Shown: one piece after another, positions 10,201-20,574 of the stretch | Numbering within the stretch: position 1 is the first letter of the stretch | How the letters are laid out: each line of letters begins with the position of its first letter | Source of the DNA: Pelatocladus maniniholoensis HA4357-MV3 | GTDB taxonomy: Bacteria > Cyanobacteriota > Cyanobacteriia > Cyanobacteriales > Nostocaceae | DNA length: 63,036 nt | NCBI GenBank assembly: GCA_019359115.1 | Contig: JAHHHW010000084.1 | Coordinates: 1-63,036 of the forward strand | Direction: 5' to 3' | Notes under the pieces: model-generated | Seen by the model: only the letters and a program-made list of their open reading frames with translations | The model's database searches: none | Told to the model about the DNA's origin: nothing | Translations under genes and position numbers: made by a program

Positions 10201-10407
10201 TGTTTGTCTAGCGATCGCATAACTAGCCAAATCATCCCCTAATTGAAACTCGCGCAAAACCCAAACTTGAGCAAAGTCGGATGCGAGGGTTGTATCTTCT
10301 GTAGCTATCCTTAAAAGCTTGAGGATAGTATCCTTTGGATTGGGAAAGTGCTGTTCCTTAGTATCAATAGACTCTCCCTGACCCCGTAACGACGAATACG
10401 AGTTCAT
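7210..10407 (-). CDS. hetC: HetC: C39-peptidase ABC exporter for heterocyst differentiation
   Basis: The 1065-residue protein has the HetC domain order. An N-terminal cyclic-nucleotide-binding-like domain (about 45-160) is followed by a second degenerate one (about 180-250) and a linker. Then come a C39 peptidase (about 345-472, with Cys358 in SSSDCGAAC, His431 in HYVVV, Asp447 in CDPA), six membrane segments (about 500-770) and an ABC ATPase (about 815-1060). Walker A is GTHGAGKST (852-860) and Walker B ILILDEA. Two key ATPase motifs deviate: the signature reads LTCEQ instead of LSGGQ (956-960), and the H-loop histidine is Asn1020 (IANNLSTI). Residues about 258-312 are translated repeat DNA. 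HetC is needed early in heterocyst differentiation. The hlyD-like gene and hetP follow after a 970-bp spacer. Confidence 0.87.
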   Translation of the reverse strand: MNSYSSLRGQGESIDTKEQHFPNPKDTILKLLRIATEDTTLASDFAQVWVLREFQLGDDLASYAIARQTENNHDFLFLVCQGRVRLLGFDPKLEREVSTQLLLAQQTFGVDYLFHCQPLAYRAVAASDGLLASIHIDDLKEWLQQLPNLKSYLQKITCDRQTLIFFKIATELRSHTSHSLRQLLPYLEQTKVSAGSTLVQATPPSKGRFWLMCGKIVSPTPENQPPQVGEGWGYPDLTIPGWIAKTDLLLYHLPQQIAQGDWGQGIGDKGSGTRDRRHGGHGDAEIHRHRDTQTPGYTDTDADKRREQEDDATSVSVAVSSENTYAEMNFQQPRSQHWSVSKLWRRYPFIQQHSSSDCGAACLAMISLYWGKRFSLNRLRNLAQTDRLGASLSALADAAETLGYDALPVRASLSKLELQPNPWIAHWQGIHYVVVWRIKGDRVLICDPAIGKRSLLREEFETNWTGYALVLFPTKHLNAQKNKKVSLGEFWHAFCHHRELLGQIVLASVLLTVFSLAAPLITQVVLDQVLPYKSSLTLNIFTFGFLFFGIWRIIVQAVRQYLLDYFSNRMDLTLLGSFISYTLRLPLQFFASRQPGDIITRIQENRKIQVFFTKKAVSTTLDALMVIVFLGLMAYYNLSLTLIVLIMILPIVIVTAATSPLLKNASRELYQKSALQYSTIREIITGVATVKITAAERPMRWRWEESFTNTVQTRFRGQKLANNLQLATSLINHLGITFLLWYGATLVISNQMSIGQFVAFNMLIGSTINPVLALVKLWDELQEVLICAERLDDVLTTQPEEHTQKPQIVLPQVRGDIQFEGVCFRHNTNAEQDTLHNISFHIKAGQIVGVVGTHGAGKSTLVNLLAGLYRPSSGRILIDGYNIADVSPQSLRSQLGVVPQDIFLFAGSILENITMFNSEISPEEAIAVAKVLEAHSFIQALPLGYNTRVGEGGMMLTCEQRQKIAIARALVKNPRILILDEATSCLDNAFEHQFQQNLARFHHSSNIPIHQTRTIFLIANNLSTIRHADHILVLDRGILIEQGNHQELMTTQGLDYHLAQQQLHL
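9454..9640. repeat. intergenic-type short repeats inside hetC
   Basis: Within hetC the DNA becomes a run of CCCGGTGTCTGTGTAT-type and CCCCGATCCCTTGTC-type repeats, the same kinds that occupy spacers elsewhere in the window. They are in frame and encode a Gly/Asp/Arg/His-rich linker (GIGDKGSGTRDRRHGGHGDA and on) between the second nucleotide-binding-like domain and the C39 peptidase. Confidence 0.85.
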
Positions 10408-11130
10408 GATTTAATCTCTGATGCTTGGGTAAGCTGATAGAATTACCGTTGAGGCAGTCAATCTCAGTGGCTTGGCTTTCATAACGACAGTTTGAGCCTT
10501 CGCCAAGCTCGATTTTTTGTATTTTTCATCACTTAATCACTTTCCTTTGTTTTTTAAGAACGATAGTTTGTCAAAAACTTGTCACTAACAAAACATTATT
10601 TAGTTTTTTGTTAGTTATTAAGCACCTCTTTTTAGGTATTGTTATAGAATTTTGATAAATTTAGTCAAGATATTTTGGCAATTTACCAAAGTTTTACCGA
10701 TGTAACACAAATTTGCTCATCGCGGTCTTCATTGTTGCAAAGGCTACAGTTCAAAATTAAATGCTGTAAACAACCAACTCTGGCTCTGAGTTAACAAAAT
10801 TCAGAACGATCTGAATTATCAGCATGAATCGCCCCTTTGACTTTATCTTTAGGGCTTAATGTCTTGGATCTGTGACAATATGCAGAGAAACTATTGTATT
10901 ACCATTTCTCCGGGAGAATGCAATAAATAGTCGTCTGAGCAAATAGTCATGCATCCATAGGTTTGTTGCATTTATTTGGAGAATTCATATTAGTCCATTA
11001 CAAGCAATTAAGATGAAAACCGGATTTTTTATCTTAATGATTAAATTAAAGATGGGAATCAGGAGATCAGGGGTCAGAGATTGGGGACACAGGAGACAAA
11101 GAAGACAACAGAGAAGAAATCGCTTTGAAA
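10408..11130. other. hetC upstream region
   Basis: Non-coding spacer upstream of hetC. No perfect NtcA box (GTA-N8-TAC) was found; the nearest is an imperfect GTT-N8-TAC around 10733-10746. A short interrupted palindrome (TTCAGAACGATCTGAA) occurs near 10800. The spacer runs into the 21-bp tandem repeat. Confidence 0.5.
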
Positions 11131-11478
11131 TTTGAACATTAAGCCTTAAGGTTGGAACATCAAGCCTTGAGGTTGGAACATTAAGCCTTAAAGTTGGAAC
11201 ATTAAGCCTTAAGGTTGGAACATCAAGCCTTGAGGTTGGAACATTAAGCCTTAAAGTTGGAACATTAAGCCTTAAAGTTGGAACATTAAGCCTTGAGGTT
11301 GGAACATTAAGCCTTAAAGTTGGAACATTAGACCTCTTGCAAAAGTCGAATGAACCCCCCTCAATCCCCCCGTTCACGGGGGGAAGATTTAGTTCCCTCC
11401 CCGTTTACGCTTAGGGTTAGGGTGGGGTAAAAATATTTTTGCAAGAGGTCTATTAAGCCTTGAGGTTAGAGCGTTGAG
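11131..11478. repeat. 21-bp tandem repeat, about ten copies, interrupted by a MITE
   Basis: Units of the form TTGGAACATTAAGCCTTAAGG, or the variant with ATCAAGCCTTGAGG, are repeated head to tail. Since 21 is a multiple of three, both strands stay open and give a fake repetitive peptide (NVPTLRL). The last unit is split by the 122-bp element at 11330-11451 and resumes after it. Confidence 0.9.
11330..11451. mobile_element. 122-bp MITE with 15-bp perfect terminal inverted repeats
   Basis: The ends are AGACCTCTTGCAAAA and its exact reverse complement. The element is flanked by ATT on both sides (11327-11329 and 11452-11454); removing it and one ATT restores a perfect 21-bp repeat unit. It has no coding capacity. 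A second, damaged copy begins at 55457. Mobilisation presumably depended on a related IS elsewhere. Confidence 0.88.
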
Positions 11479-11526
11479 GTTTAACTCTTGCTTATTGACA
11501 AATAACCAATGACAATAGAGACGCTA

Positions 11527-13974
11527 TTAATCCGACAATTGTACAGACGCAATTAATCCCGTCTCTAAATAAATTCCCCAAATAGCCATCGCGCGTAGAT
11601 AGGTACTAGCGCGGAAAGTACCGACAGCAGTGATCGCTTCTGGTGTGCGAAATTGTAATCCATTTTCATAAACTTGCCGAACTACAGCTTCTGTCAACTT
11701 CATAGCTTCGTCTTTCATATTCATCTGCACCATAAAAGCCGCTAAACCAAAGTTGATCCCTGTCCAGACTTCCAAGGGATGGGTAGCTTTGGGGTTTTCT
11801 GGTGAACCATCAGGACGAAGACCATTAGCAGCACCAAACTGACCATTCTGAAACTTCACAAAACAAGCGTTGTAGACAGTTCGCAATGCAGACAAAGCGC
11901 GATCGCGTTGTACGATATCAGGCAATCCCAACAAACGAGCGTAGAACTGTCCACACAATTGATCCGCCATTACCACATCCGAACCACTTTCGCTATCTAG
12001 TCGATAATATTGGCCATTCCAGAGTTTTTCTTCATAAATGGGGCGAGATTGTTGTAACCAAGTTTCGTAAATCGATTTTTGCTTTTCTATCTCCTGGGTG
12101 TTGTCTAGCTCTCTGCGGGTTGTTATCAAAACATCACAAATTGCGATCGCAGCTTCTAACGCCGCCAACCATAATCCACCGCAATAAGCACTAACTCCTT
12201 GTAGTCGCCAGTCATCAAAAGTTTGATCAGGCGCACCAGAATTTTCCGGAATTCCGTCTTGATCTATGTCTAAAGTTTTTAGATAGTTGAGGGTTTCTAC
12301 AATGGCATTCCAGCAATCTGTTAAAAATTTGATATCGTCAGCACCAGTGAATAGAAAATCGCGGTATACTTGTAAAACAAAGTCGCAACCTAAATCCTTC
12401 CACAAGTTGCAATCTTGGTAGCTAGTATAATTTGTCTTCTCCCAAACGTGTTCATTCGGTGCGCCTAAATCATGAGGTGTTGCTCCTGAAACTTTACGGA
12501 CAGCAAAAGGACTTTCTGCACCGATAGTATAATAGTAACCAATTACACGAGTATTAGTATCGTTCATGGGAATAGCTCGTGCAAAAGCACGTATTACCGC
12601 CTTTTCCAATTCTGGGAACAGCATCAACAGAGCAAAAGAGCCATAAAGCCGCACATCTAAACTTTCATACCAACGGTAGTCTAGGCACTCCAGCACGGCA
12701 AACTGACCAATGGGATCATACTCAGTTGCTGCACTCCAGAGAGTACCACCAGCAGTCAGGTCATAAAGCTCATTAAATAAAGCCATCTTAAACCAGTCTG
12801 GCAAATCTGTACGCTCAAGAATGGGTTGTTGCCATACTTGGATCTGCGCTTGCCAAGCTTGGTATTGTTGTAGTGCTGTTGATGCGATCGCCCACGCATT
12901 CTGACCGTTATTACCAAAAAAGTCTGTATATCTGCGGTTATAATTGATGCCAGCAGCAAATTCTGTTACCGGAAAATCCCAACTGACAACCAAAGGAATC
13001 TCCACTGTTTCTCCTGGTAGCAAAGTGAAGCGTATCGCAAGAGCAGCTGCAATCTGTTCATCCTCAACAGCTGAGGAATTGTCTAGATAATTTGGTAACG
13101 ATCCATCTTGAGCAAAGCTTTGCCATACATCCTCACCACTGCCTGTAGGCTGCCAACGACTATGGTAAAAAGTTTCGAGTTTGGGATGTTTACGGGTAGC
13201 AATGCACCACTGCCCTTCTCCCTCTTGGATAGGTTCGTTAATACCAACACGACCCATCACACAACCAATATATTCAGTATTTTCAACTACTTGATTAAAA
13301 TTATCTTTACTTTCGCCCCAACGCGGCTGATACTCGTAAACTGGACTACCATCATCCCGCATCCGTACTTGGGGGGATTTCAAAGCATTGGTAAACCAGC
13401 CTACCATATTTTGCCAAGTGAGCATAATACTTAAAGTAATAGGTGCGTTAGTCGGATTGTGTGCAGTCCAGACAAACACTGCTACAGGGTAGCTGGTTTC
13501 TTGATAATTATTTGCCCAGATCGGAGAAAATTGTTCACAGGTTAACTGAGCTTTATATACGTTTTCATAAACGAACCAACTGCGAGGATAAAGGGCATGA
13601 TAGGTTCCAGTAATTTTTGATTTTTCATTTTTAATTGTTGGATACCACTGCCATGTAGCCAAGCTACCATCCTCTGGTGGCTGTGTACATAAAGCATAGG
13701 CTTGGGAATTAGTACCATCAGATTCAAACACGCTAAATTGACAAGGGGCGATCGCTTGAAACACATGTTCGCCGCCGTCAATGTGCCACAAATTAAAATC
13801 TCCTCGCGAAGAACGACCGATACAACCTGCACCAAAGCCACCTAAAGGCATTCCGTGCCAAGGCCCATCATCAATATTACTAGCGTAGCGAACAGTGTAA
13901 GGTTGATCCCAGCCTAAACCAATGGGACGATTCCAAGTACAGGAGGGAATTTGCGGGGAGGGTTGATTTGTCAT
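11527..13974 (-). CDS. GH116 family glycosidase (beta-glucosidase / glucosylceramidase-like, DUF608)
   Basis: The 815-residue protein matches bacterial members of glycoside hydrolase family 116 (relatives of human GBA2). The N-terminal beta-domain contains GMPLGGFGAGCIGRSSRGDF and NLWHIDGGEHVF. The C-terminal (alpha/alpha)6 catalytic half contains EHVWEKTNYTSYQDCNLWKD and DQDGIPENSGAPDQTFDDW. By analogy with the Thermoanaerobacterium enzyme, the Asp in DQTFDDW is the acid/base residue; I do not assign the nucleophile with certainty. No signal peptide is seen, so it is probably cytoplasmic. Substrates could be beta-glucosides or glucosyl lipids; heterocyst glycolipids are tempting but unsupported. 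It is monocistronic, flanked by repeats. Confidence 0.88.
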   Translation of the reverse strand: MTNQPSPQIPSCTWNRPIGLGWDQPYTVRYASNIDDGPWHGMPLGGFGAGCIGRSSRGDFNLWHIDGGEHVFQAIAPCQFSVFESDGTNSQAYALCTQPPEDGSLATWQWYPTIKNEKSKITGTYHALYPRSWFVYENVYKAQLTCEQFSPIWANNYQETSYPVAVFVWTAHNPTNAPITLSIMLTWQNMVGWFTNALKSPQVRMRDDGSPVYEYQPRWGESKDNFNQVVENTEYIGCVMGRVGINEPIQEGEGQWCIATRKHPKLETFYHSRWQPTGSGEDVWQSFAQDGSLPNYLDNSSAVEDEQIAAALAIRFTLLPGETVEIPLVVSWDFPVTEFAAGINYNRRYTDFFGNNGQNAWAIASTALQQYQAWQAQIQVWQQPILERTDLPDWFKMALFNELYDLTAGGTLWSAATEYDPIGQFAVLECLDYRWYESLDVRLYGSFALLMLFPELEKAVIRAFARAIPMNDTNTRVIGYYYTIGAESPFAVRKVSGATPHDLGAPNEHVWEKTNYTSYQDCNLWKDLGCDFVLQVYRDFLFTGADDIKFLTDCWNAIVETLNYLKTLDIDQDGIPENSGAPDQTFDDWRLQGVSAYCGGLWLAALEAAIAICDVLITTRRELDNTQEIEKQKSIYETWLQQSRPIYEEKLWNGQYYRLDSESGSDVVMADQLCGQFYARLLGLPDIVQRDRALSALRTVYNACFVKFQNGQFGAANGLRPDGSPENPKATHPLEVWTGINFGLAAFMVQMNMKDEAMKLTEAVVRQVYENGLQFRTPEAITAVGTFRASTYLRAMAIWGIYLETGLIASVQLSD

Positions 13975-14108
13975 CGCCTGAGTTGACAGTGTGCAGTCAC
14001 AATTAAAGAAGACTAACGCGATGTGTAAATTTTCTCAAGTTGTCTGGCAAACTGGTATCCTGCCTTTTGATACATAATCCCAGGAATCGTTTGACCTTAT
14101 AAGTAGAT

Positions 14109-14651
14109 TTATTTCAAATCCAATAATCCCTCTTCCTTCAACTTGGGATTAAATCGTATCTGCGTTTGCAAACCCCGTTCTTCTAAAACTTTTAAAATCT
14201 CAGCCTCGACTCGCCGCGCTACATTTTTAATAATTTTGATTTGCGTGATTTCATCAATAGAATTTTCATAATTTGCCTGTTCTTCAGCCGTGATTAATGC
14301 TTTAGCATCTATTGGCTGTGTCCATTTGTCTTTATCATCCCCGTTACCAGCAGGTACAGAGCCATTTTCTTCTATCCAAGCCTTTTCGATATTTTCTAAT
14401 ACGGCGCGGCTGGGGCGTTCAATCGTTTGTACTTTCACCCAATAACATTGTTGTGGCTGGCGGACTATGTGCTGTCTGAGGCTAAGATAAACATCACGAG
14501 AATATCCTACAAATTGCAGCACTTGTTGCTGGTCAAAAATAGCATAGACTCCGATTTTACCTTGTAGATATTCAGGTAATTGACCAGTTTCGTCAATATA
14601 AGGGATGTATTCTAAGTTTGCTAAAGAAGGAATGTTTGTGTCTGTAGTCAT
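14109..14651 (-). CDS. GIY-YIG domain protein
   Basis: The 180-residue protein has a GIY-YIG-type nuclease fold near residues 30-90: IGVYAIFDQQQVLQFVGYSR followed by the VYLSLRQHI helix and a Glu in the AVLENIEKAWIEENG region. The first signature is GVY and the second FVG, as in the cyanobacterial/plastid branch. The C-terminal half is charged and helical (about 120-165). Catalytic competence is unproven. The small gene at 14755-15087 lies about 100 bp upstream on the same strand. Confidence 0.72.
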   Translation of the reverse strand: MTTDTNIPSLANLEYIPYIDETGQLPEYLQGKIGVYAIFDQQQVLQFVGYSRDVYLSLRQHIVRQPQQCYWVKVQTIERPSRAVLENIEKAWIEENGSVPAGNGDDKDKWTQPIDAKALITAEEQANYENSIDEITQIKIIKNVARRVEAEILKVLEERGLQTQIRFNPKLKEEGLLDLK

Positions 14652-14754
14652 AATAAACAGTAGTCAGTAACTAGTGGCTAGTAGAGATGCAAAGCTTTGC
14701 GTCCTTACATTACAATTGTGGTTGGTGAGCGATATTTTTTGTACTGCTCAGTTC

Positions 14755-15087
14755 CTAGTTCCTGATTCCTAATTTCTTATAAACAGCACAAAGGCGACTA
14801 GGTTGAAATATTTTGGCTGTGAACATGAAGTTAGGTGGAACATTAATAATGACATACTCGTCCGACTCATGATATTGTTCAAATTCTGGTGGCATTCCTT
14901 TAGGAGTAGTTGTACTGTAAGGGACTGGCTGAAAAAGCAATTCTGTAAATTCTACTTGTTCACACTGTAAGTTTTGGCAAATTTGATTTAAAAATGCTTC
15001 ACTATTCAATAATTTATACAGATTCTTTTTTGCGTGTGGTTCAAGATTAAAACTGCCATCAAAATTTTTGATTATTTTCAAAGCCAT
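14755..15087 (-). CDS. conserved hypothetical protein, 110 aa
   Basis: A soluble 110-residue protein without recognisable catalytic motifs. Features are a Phe/Gln/Pro-rich middle (LLFQPVPYSTTTPKGMPPEF) and a C-terminus ending SRLCAVYKKLGIRN. Ordinary codon use, a normal start and the same-strand GIY-YIG gene support it as real. I do not recognise a function. Confidence 0.68.
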   Translation of the reverse strand: MALKIIKNFDGSFNLEPHAKKNLYKLLNSEAFLNQICQNLQCEQVEFTELLFQPVPYSTTTPKGMPPEFEQYHESDEYVIINVPPNFMFTAKIFQPSRLCAVYKKLGIRN

Positions 15088-15240
15088 ATTCTTAGAAATT
15101 ATTTTGACCTACTGAGTGACTACTGTTAGCAGATAAAGATAGCTTTTGATGATGAAAAATTATGAACAAAGGGATCGAGGACAGGTAATCGGGGACAAGG
15201 GAGACAAGGAAAAATAACTAACACTCAATTCCTATCCCCG

Positions 15241-15300
15241 TACTCTGTGAGAAGCCGCTTGCGCGTCTAGGCGTAGCGTCTCCTCTGGAGAATCCCCTGT
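15241..15300. repeat. palindromic GAAGCCGCT/GCGTCTA repeat
   Basis: Contains GTGAGAAGCCGCTTGCGCGT, a CTAGGCG centre and GTAGCGTCTCC. Variants recur at about 4456-4480 and 35315-35350. It is a dispersed palindromic repeat typical of Nostocales, placed in the rpsT upstream spacer. Confidence 0.6.
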
Positions 15301-15436
15301 CCCCGCTCCCCAAGAATGTAGACTCAAATACAAAAACCTGACTTTTTTCTCAGAAATCTTAACATTGGCGTTTTGGATGCTATATTAGTAAGTCTAGTAG
15401 TGTGTGTACATATTTATAGTCTTTCTGGAACTGACT

Positions 15437-15742
15437 GTGGCGAATACAAAGTCTGCTCTCAAGCGCGCCAAAATCGCAGAGCGCAATCGTTTAAGGAATA
15501 AAGCTTATAAATCAGCTGTTAAGACGCTGATGAAGAAATACTTTGCTGCGGTAGAAACCTATGCAGCAAACCCAACCCCGGAATCACAGCAAGAAGTCCA
15601 AACTCGGATGTCGGAAGCTTACAGCAAAATCGATAAAGCAGTGAAGCGAGGTGTCCTCCATCCCAACAATGGAGCTAGAAAAAAATCTAGGCTAGCTCAA
15701 AGATTAAAAGCCCACACCCAACCAGCAGTAACTGCATCCTAG
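15437..15742 (+). CDS. rpsT: 30S ribosomal protein S20
   Basis: Translation from the GTG at 15437 gives [20 protein letters not shown], the conserved S20 N-terminus, and a 101-residue basic, all-helical protein. Upstream in-frame ATG 15404 would add eleven hydrophobic residues ([10 protein letters not shown]) that are foreign to the family, so I reject it. S20 binds 16S rRNA early in 30S assembly. It precedes tatD and the rpoB-rpoC1-rpoC2 cluster, a familiar Nostocales order. Confidence 0.96.
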   Translation: MANTKSALKRAKIAERNRLRNKAYKSAVKTLMKKYFAAVETYAANPTPESQQEVQTRMSEAYSKIDKAVKRGVLHPNNGARKKSRLAQRLKAHTQPAVTAS

Positions 15743-15804
15743 TCATTGGTCATTGGTCATTTGTCCTTTGTCGTTACAAAGGACAAAAAACAAAAAAACT
15801 AACA

Positions 15805-16590
15805 ATGCAGCTAATAGATACACACGTTCACATCAACTTTGATGTTTTCCAGTCAGATTTAGAAACAGTACGATCGCGATGGCAAGAAGCGGGTGTAGTG
15901 CATTTAGTCCACTCCTGTGTCGAGCCAACGGAATTTAGTAGTATTGCGGCTTTAGCTCATCAGTTTCCCGAACTTAGCTTTGCTGTAGGTTTACATCCTT
16001 TAGATGCAGACAAATGGAATAATCAAACAGCAGATGAGATCAAATCTCTGGCTCTATCAGATACTAAAGTTGTAGCAATTGGGGAAATGGGGCTGGATTT
16101 TTACAAAGCTGACAACTACGAACAGCAATACTTGGTATTTGAAGCACAGCTGAATTTAGCAGCTGAACTCAATTTACCAGTGATTATCCACTGCCGTAAT
16201 GCTACGGCAGAAGTCAGGAAGGTACTGCAAAAATGGAAAAATCTCAAAGGTGAGAGTGTACGAGGTGTAATGCACTGCTGGGGTGGAACGCCGGAAGAAA
16301 CTCAATGGTTTCTAGATTTGGGCTTTTATATTAGCTTTAGCGGTACTGTCACCTTTAAAAATGCTAAACAAATTCAAGAATCTGCTGCGATGGTGAAAAG
16401 CGATCGCCTGTTGATTGAAACAGATTGTCCTTTTCTCGCACCAGTGCCAAAACGGGGTGAAAAACGTAACGAACCCGCCTATGTTCGCTACGTGGCTGAA
16501 CAAGTAGCCCGTCTGCGAGGAGAAACCACTGATGCGATCGCAGCTCTTACTACCCAAAATGCCTGTAAATTATTCGGTTTGACGCTATAA
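15805..16590 (+). CDS. tatD: TatD family metal-dependent hydrolase
   Basis: The 261-residue protein shows the TatD TIM-barrel metal ligands in order: DTHVHINF near the N-terminus, GEMGLDFY with the bridging Glu, [17 protein letters not shown] and [11 protein letters not shown]. Length is typical. TatD enzymes are divalent-metal DNases/exonucleases with proposed roles in DNA damage repair and turnover. It follows rpsT by 62 bp and is probably co-transcribed with it. Confidence 0.92.
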   Translation: MQLIDTHVHINFDVFQSDLETVRSRWQEAGVVHLVHSCVEPTEFSSIAALAHQFPELSFAVGLHPLDADKWNNQTADEIKSLALSDTKVVAIGEMGLDFYKADNYEQQYLVFEAQLNLAAELNLPVIIHCRNATAEVRKVLQKWKNLKGESVRGVMHCWGGTPEETQWFLDLGFYISFSGTVTFKNAKQIQESAAMVKSDRLLIETDCPFLAPVPKRGEKRNEPAYVRYVAEQVARLRGETTDAIAALTTQNACKLFGLTL

Positions 16591-17250
16591 AATAATGTAT
16601 TACGTATATTTTTTATGACTATTTCTAGAAAAGAAAATTTGAGGTGACAAAAATATGATATTATTGTACCCTCCAAAAAATATTTACTTGCGCCATAATG
16701 TTTAAGGAGGCAAATTACTGACTTCTGTGCTTTTGTTGTACAACTATTCACTTGATCATCCTCCTAAGCTCCACACATGATGCTAAAAATCTATAACTAC
16801 CCACTTTCCACTCAGGTAGAGCTAGATTTTGGCTCAATCATTAAAGTTATACAAATTTATAAACGAAATTTTTTTGTGAGTATTATCCGCAAACCTCAAG
16901 CTACATAGACAAGCCGCAAGCTGAGAAAATTATTTGCTCAGTACTAGGATATCATCGCTTTGGGTTAAAGACACCATAGTCTATGAAAGGCAACTGTCAA
17001 AAGAACTGCGTCAATGAAGAACGCGGTTTTCGGAGGAGAAGTGAACAGAGCAAAACACACTAAGGCGAAACTGAAGCATCTTCTGTTTTTGAAAATTCAG
17101 CAAAGGGAGCGAATACCCTCTTGCCAAAATTGCTCTTTCCAGGTTTAATTGCTCCGTTTGCCTGCACTTGCATATAGCAGGTGGTGTTAAGGAAAAGTTC
17201 TCACACACACAGAACAAGACAAGTTTAACCAGGTTGACAAAGGTAGAGGC
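16591..17250. other. 660-bp rpoB upstream region
   Basis: No gene is seen. The last 200 bp should contain the rpoB promoter and leader, but no single element stands out. GC content is low up to about 16.98 kb and rises near the rpoB start. Confidence 0.5.
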
Positions 17251-20200
17251 ATGACTAACGACACAATAATGGAACCCGCCTTTTTGTTGCCCGACTTAAT
17301 TGAAATCCAGCGTTCTAGTTTTCGTTGGTTTTTAGAAGAAGGGCTAATCGAAGAACTTAACTCCTTTAGTCCTATTACTGACTACACTGGCAAACTTGAA
17401 CTGCACTTTTTAGGTCAGAATTACAAACTGAAGGAACCAAAGTACGACGTTGACGAAGCCAAGCGGCGGGATAGCACTTACGCGGTACAAATGTATGTAC
17501 CCACACGTTTGATCAATAAAGAAACGGGGGAAATAAAAGAACAAGAAGTATTCATTGGAGACCTGCCTCTGATGACAGATCGCGGCACGTTTATTATTAA
17601 CGGTGCAGAGCGAGTGATTGTCAACCAGATCGTGCGATCGCCAGGAGTTTACTACAAATCAGAAATTGACAAAAACGGACGGCGTACTTATTCAGCTAGT
17701 TTAATTCCTAACCGAGGAGCTTGGCTGAAATTTGAAACAGACCGTAACGACTTAGTGTGGGTACGCATCGACAAAACCCGCAAATTGTCGGCCCAAGTGC
17801 TATTAAAAGCATTGGGATTGTCAGATAACGAAATCTTTGACGCCCTGCGCCACCCTGAATATTTCCAAAAAACCATCGAAAAAGAAGGACAATTCTCCGA
17901 AGAAGAAGCCCTGATGGAACTGTATCGCAAACTGCGCCCAGGTGAACCACCGACAGTCTTAGGTGGACAACAACTCCTTGACTCTCGCTTCTTTGATCCT
18001 AAGCGTTATGACTTAGGACGGGTCGGACGCTATAAACTTAACAAAAAACTGCGTCTGCAAGTACCAGAAACAATGCGGGTACTCACCCCCCCAGATATCT
18101 TGGCTGCGGTGGATTATCTAATTAACCTGGAATACGACATTGGTAGTATAGACGACATTGATCACCTCGGAAATCGCCGAGTCAGAAGTGTAGGCGAATT
18201 ACTGCAAAACCAAGTCAGAGTTGGTTTAAACCGTTTAGAACGGATTATTCGTGAGCGTATGACTGTATCCGATGCCGAAGTTCTCACCCCTGCTTCCTTG
18301 GTTAACCCCAAACCTTTGGTAGCAGCAATTAAAGAATTTTTTGGCTCCAGCCAATTGTCGCAGTTCATGGATCAAACCAACCCCTTGGCAGAATTGACCC
18401 ACAAACGCCGTCTGTCTGCCCTTGGACCTGGTGGTTTGACTCGCGAACGCGCAGGCTTTGCTGTCCGGGATATTCACCCATCGCACTACGGACGTATTTG
18501 CCCAATTGAAACACCAGAAGGCCCCAATGCTGGTTTGATTGGTTCCTTGGCAACCCATGCACGGGTAAACCTATACGGCTTTTTAGAAACGCCCTTCCGT
18601 CCCGTAGAAAATGGGTACGTCAGGCACGATATCCAACCAACTTACATGACCGCCGATGAAGAAGACGACTTCCGGGTGGCGGCTGGAGATGCACCAGTTG
18701 ATGAAAATGGTCATCTGATCGGTCCTGAAGTACCTGTACGCTACCGTCAGGAATTCTCCACCACAACGCCGGAACAAGTAGACTATATCGCAGTCTCTCC
18801 TGTACAAATTGTGTCGGTAGCTACGAGCATGATTCCCTTCTTGGAGCATGACGACGCTAACCGCGCTTTGATGGGATCGAACATGCAACGGCAAGCAGTA
18901 CCTCTGCTCAAGCCAGAACGTCCTTTGGTAGGTACAGGCTTAGAAGCTCAGGGAGCTAGAGACTCTGGGATGGTGATTGTCTCCCGCACCGACGGCGACG
19001 TCACCTATGTAGATGCGACTAAAATTCGTGTACGTCCACGACTACGCCCAGGAGAGGAAAGTGCCAAACCCCCTGCGGAAATTGAATACATCATATCTAA
19101 GTACCAGCGTTCCAACCAAGATACTTGCCTCAATCAAAAACCCCTCGTCCGCATGAATGAACGAGTTGTTGCTGGTCAGGTGCTAGCAGATGGTTCCTCA
19201 ACCGAAGGCGGAGAATTGGCCCTGGGACAAAATATCGTTGTCGCTTATATGCCTTGGGAAGGCTATAACTACGAAGACGCGATTTTGATTTCCGAAAGAT
19301 TGGTACAAGATGATATCTACACCTCAATTCACATTGAAAAATATGAAATTGAGGCCAGACAAACAAAACTTGGACCAGAAGAAATCACCAGAGAAATCCC
19401 TAACGTCGGTGAAGACGCCCTGCGGAATTTAGATGAACAAGGAATTATCCGCATTGGTGCATGGGTAGAAGCCGGAGATATTCTAGTTGGTAAAGTTACT
19501 CCCAAAGGTGAATCTGATCAACCACCCGAAGAAAAACTACTGCGAGCCATCTTCGGTGAAAAAGCGCGGGATGTACGGGATAATTCCTTACGTGTACCCA
19601 ACGGTGAAAAAGGACGCGTCGTAGACGTACGGATCTTCACCCGCGAACAAGGTGACGAACTACCGCCCGGAGCCAACATGGTGGTACGGGTGTATGTAGC
19701 CCAGAAGCGGAAAATCCAAGTCGGCGACAAAATGGCAGGACGCCACGGTAATAAGGGGATTATCTCCAAGATTTTGCCAATGGAAGACATGCCGTATTTG
19801 CCTGATGGCTCACCAGTCGATATCGTCCTCAACCCCTTGGGTGTACCTAGCCGGATGAATGTCGGACAAGTATTTGAGTGTCTGTTGGGTTGGGCTGGTC
19901 ACATCATGGGAATGCGATTTAAGATTACCCCCTTCGATGAAATGTACGGCCAAGAAGCATCCCGGACAATTGTTCATGGCAAATTGCAAGAAGCACGGGA
20001 TGAAACTGGCAGAAACTGGGTATTTAACCCAGATGATCCAGGTAAAATCCTGGTCTATGACGGTCGTACTGGCGAACCCTTTGACAGACCAGTAACTGTG
20101 GGTGTGGCTTACATGCTGAAGCTAGTACACCTAGTAGATGATAAGATCCATGCTCGTTCTACTGGCCCATACTCCTTGGTGACTCAACAGCCTTTGGGTG

Positions 20201-20574
20201 GTAAAGCCCAGCAAGGTGGTCAGCGATTTGGAGAAATGGAAGTGTGGGCGTTGGAAGCCTTTGGTGCTGCTTACACTTTGCAGGAATTGCTGACAGTCAA
20301 ATCAGACGATATGCAAGGGCGCAATGAAGCACTCAATGCGATCGTCAAGGGTAAAGCTATTCCTCGACCAGGAACACCAGAGTCTTTCAAGGTGTTAATG
20401 CGAGAATTGCAATCTCTAGGTTTGGATATTGCCGTCCATAAGGTAGAAACCCAAACAGATGGCAGTACTGTAGACGTAGAAGTTGATTTGATGGCAGACA
20501 ATAACGCTCGTCGTACACCTCCACGCCCAACCTACGAATCCCTCAGCCGCGAGTCGATCGAAGAAGAGGAATAG
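17251..20574 (+). CDS. rpoB: RNA polymerase beta subunit
   Basis: The 1107-residue protein has full cyanobacterial RpoB length. Recognisable are the N-terminal [20 protein letters not shown], the rifampicin region with [20 protein letters not shown] and [16 protein letters not shown], the [18 protein letters not shown] segment, the [13 protein letters not shown] motif, and the C-terminal anchor [20 protein letters not shown]. It catalyses RNA synthesis with RpoC1 and RpoC2. The rifampicin-region residues look wild type. It is first of the rpoB-rpoC1-rpoC2 series on the same strand. Confidence 0.98.
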   Translation: MTNDTIMEPAFLLPDLIEIQRSSFRWFLEEGLIEELNSFSPITDYTGKLELHFLGQNYKLKEPKYDVDEAKRRDSTYAVQMYVPTRLINKETGEIKEQEVFIGDLPLMTDRGTFIINGAERVIVNQIVRSPGVYYKSEIDKNGRRTYSASLIPNRGAWLKFETDRNDLVWVRIDKTRKLSAQVLLKALGLSDNEIFDALRHPEYFQKTIEKEGQFSEEEALMELYRKLRPGEPPTVLGGQQLLDSRFFDPKRYDLGRVGRYKLNKKLRLQVPETMRVLTPPDILAAVDYLINLEYDIGSIDDIDHLGNRRVRSVGELLQNQVRVGLNRLERIIRERMTVSDAEVLTPASLVNPKPLVAAIKEFFGSSQLSQFMDQTNPLAELTHKRRLSALGPGGLTRERAGFAVRDIHPSHYGRICPIETPEGPNAGLIGSLATHARVNLYGFLETPFRPVENGYVRHDIQPTYMTADEEDDFRVAAGDAPVDENGHLIGPEVPVRYRQEFSTTTPEQVDYIAVSPVQIVSVATSMIPFLEHDDANRALMGSNMQRQAVPLLKPERPLVGTGLEAQGARDSGMVIVSRTDGDVTYVDATKIRVRPRLRPGEESAKPPAEIEYIISKYQRSNQDTCLNQKPLVRMNERVVAGQVLADGSSTEGGELALGQNIVVAYMPWEGYNYEDAILISERLVQDDIYTSIHIEKYEIEARQTKLGPEEITREIPNVGEDALRNLDEQGIIRIGAWVEAGDILVGKVTPKGESDQPPEEKLLRAIFGEKARDVRDNSLRVPNGEKGRVVDVRIFTREQGDELPPGANMVVRVYVAQKRKIQVGDKMAGRHGNKGIISKILPMEDMPYLPDGSPVDIVLNPLGVPSRMNVGQVFECLLGWAGHIMGMRFKITPFDEMYGQEASRTIVHGKLQEARDETGRNWVFNPDDPGKILVYDGRTGEPFDRPVTVGVAYMLKLVHLVDDKIHARSTGPYSLVTQQPLGGKAQQGGQRFGEMEVWALEAFGAAYTLQELLTVKSDDMQGRNEALNAIVKGKAIPRPGTPESFKVLMRELQSLGLDIAVHKVETQTDGSTVDVEVDLMADNNARRTPPRPTYESLSRESIEEEE

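Noticed and set aside
10733-10746. NtcA-like site upstream of hetC
   Set aside because: Only GTT-N8-TAC rather than GTA-N8-TAC, and no matching -10 was identified.
10985-11377. Open frame with NVPTLRL repeats
   Set aside because: Produced by a 21-bp tandem repeat and a MITE, not a gene.
15404-15436. Longer rpsT start
   Set aside because: Adds hydrophobic residues foreign to S20; GTG 15437 gives the conserved N-terminus.
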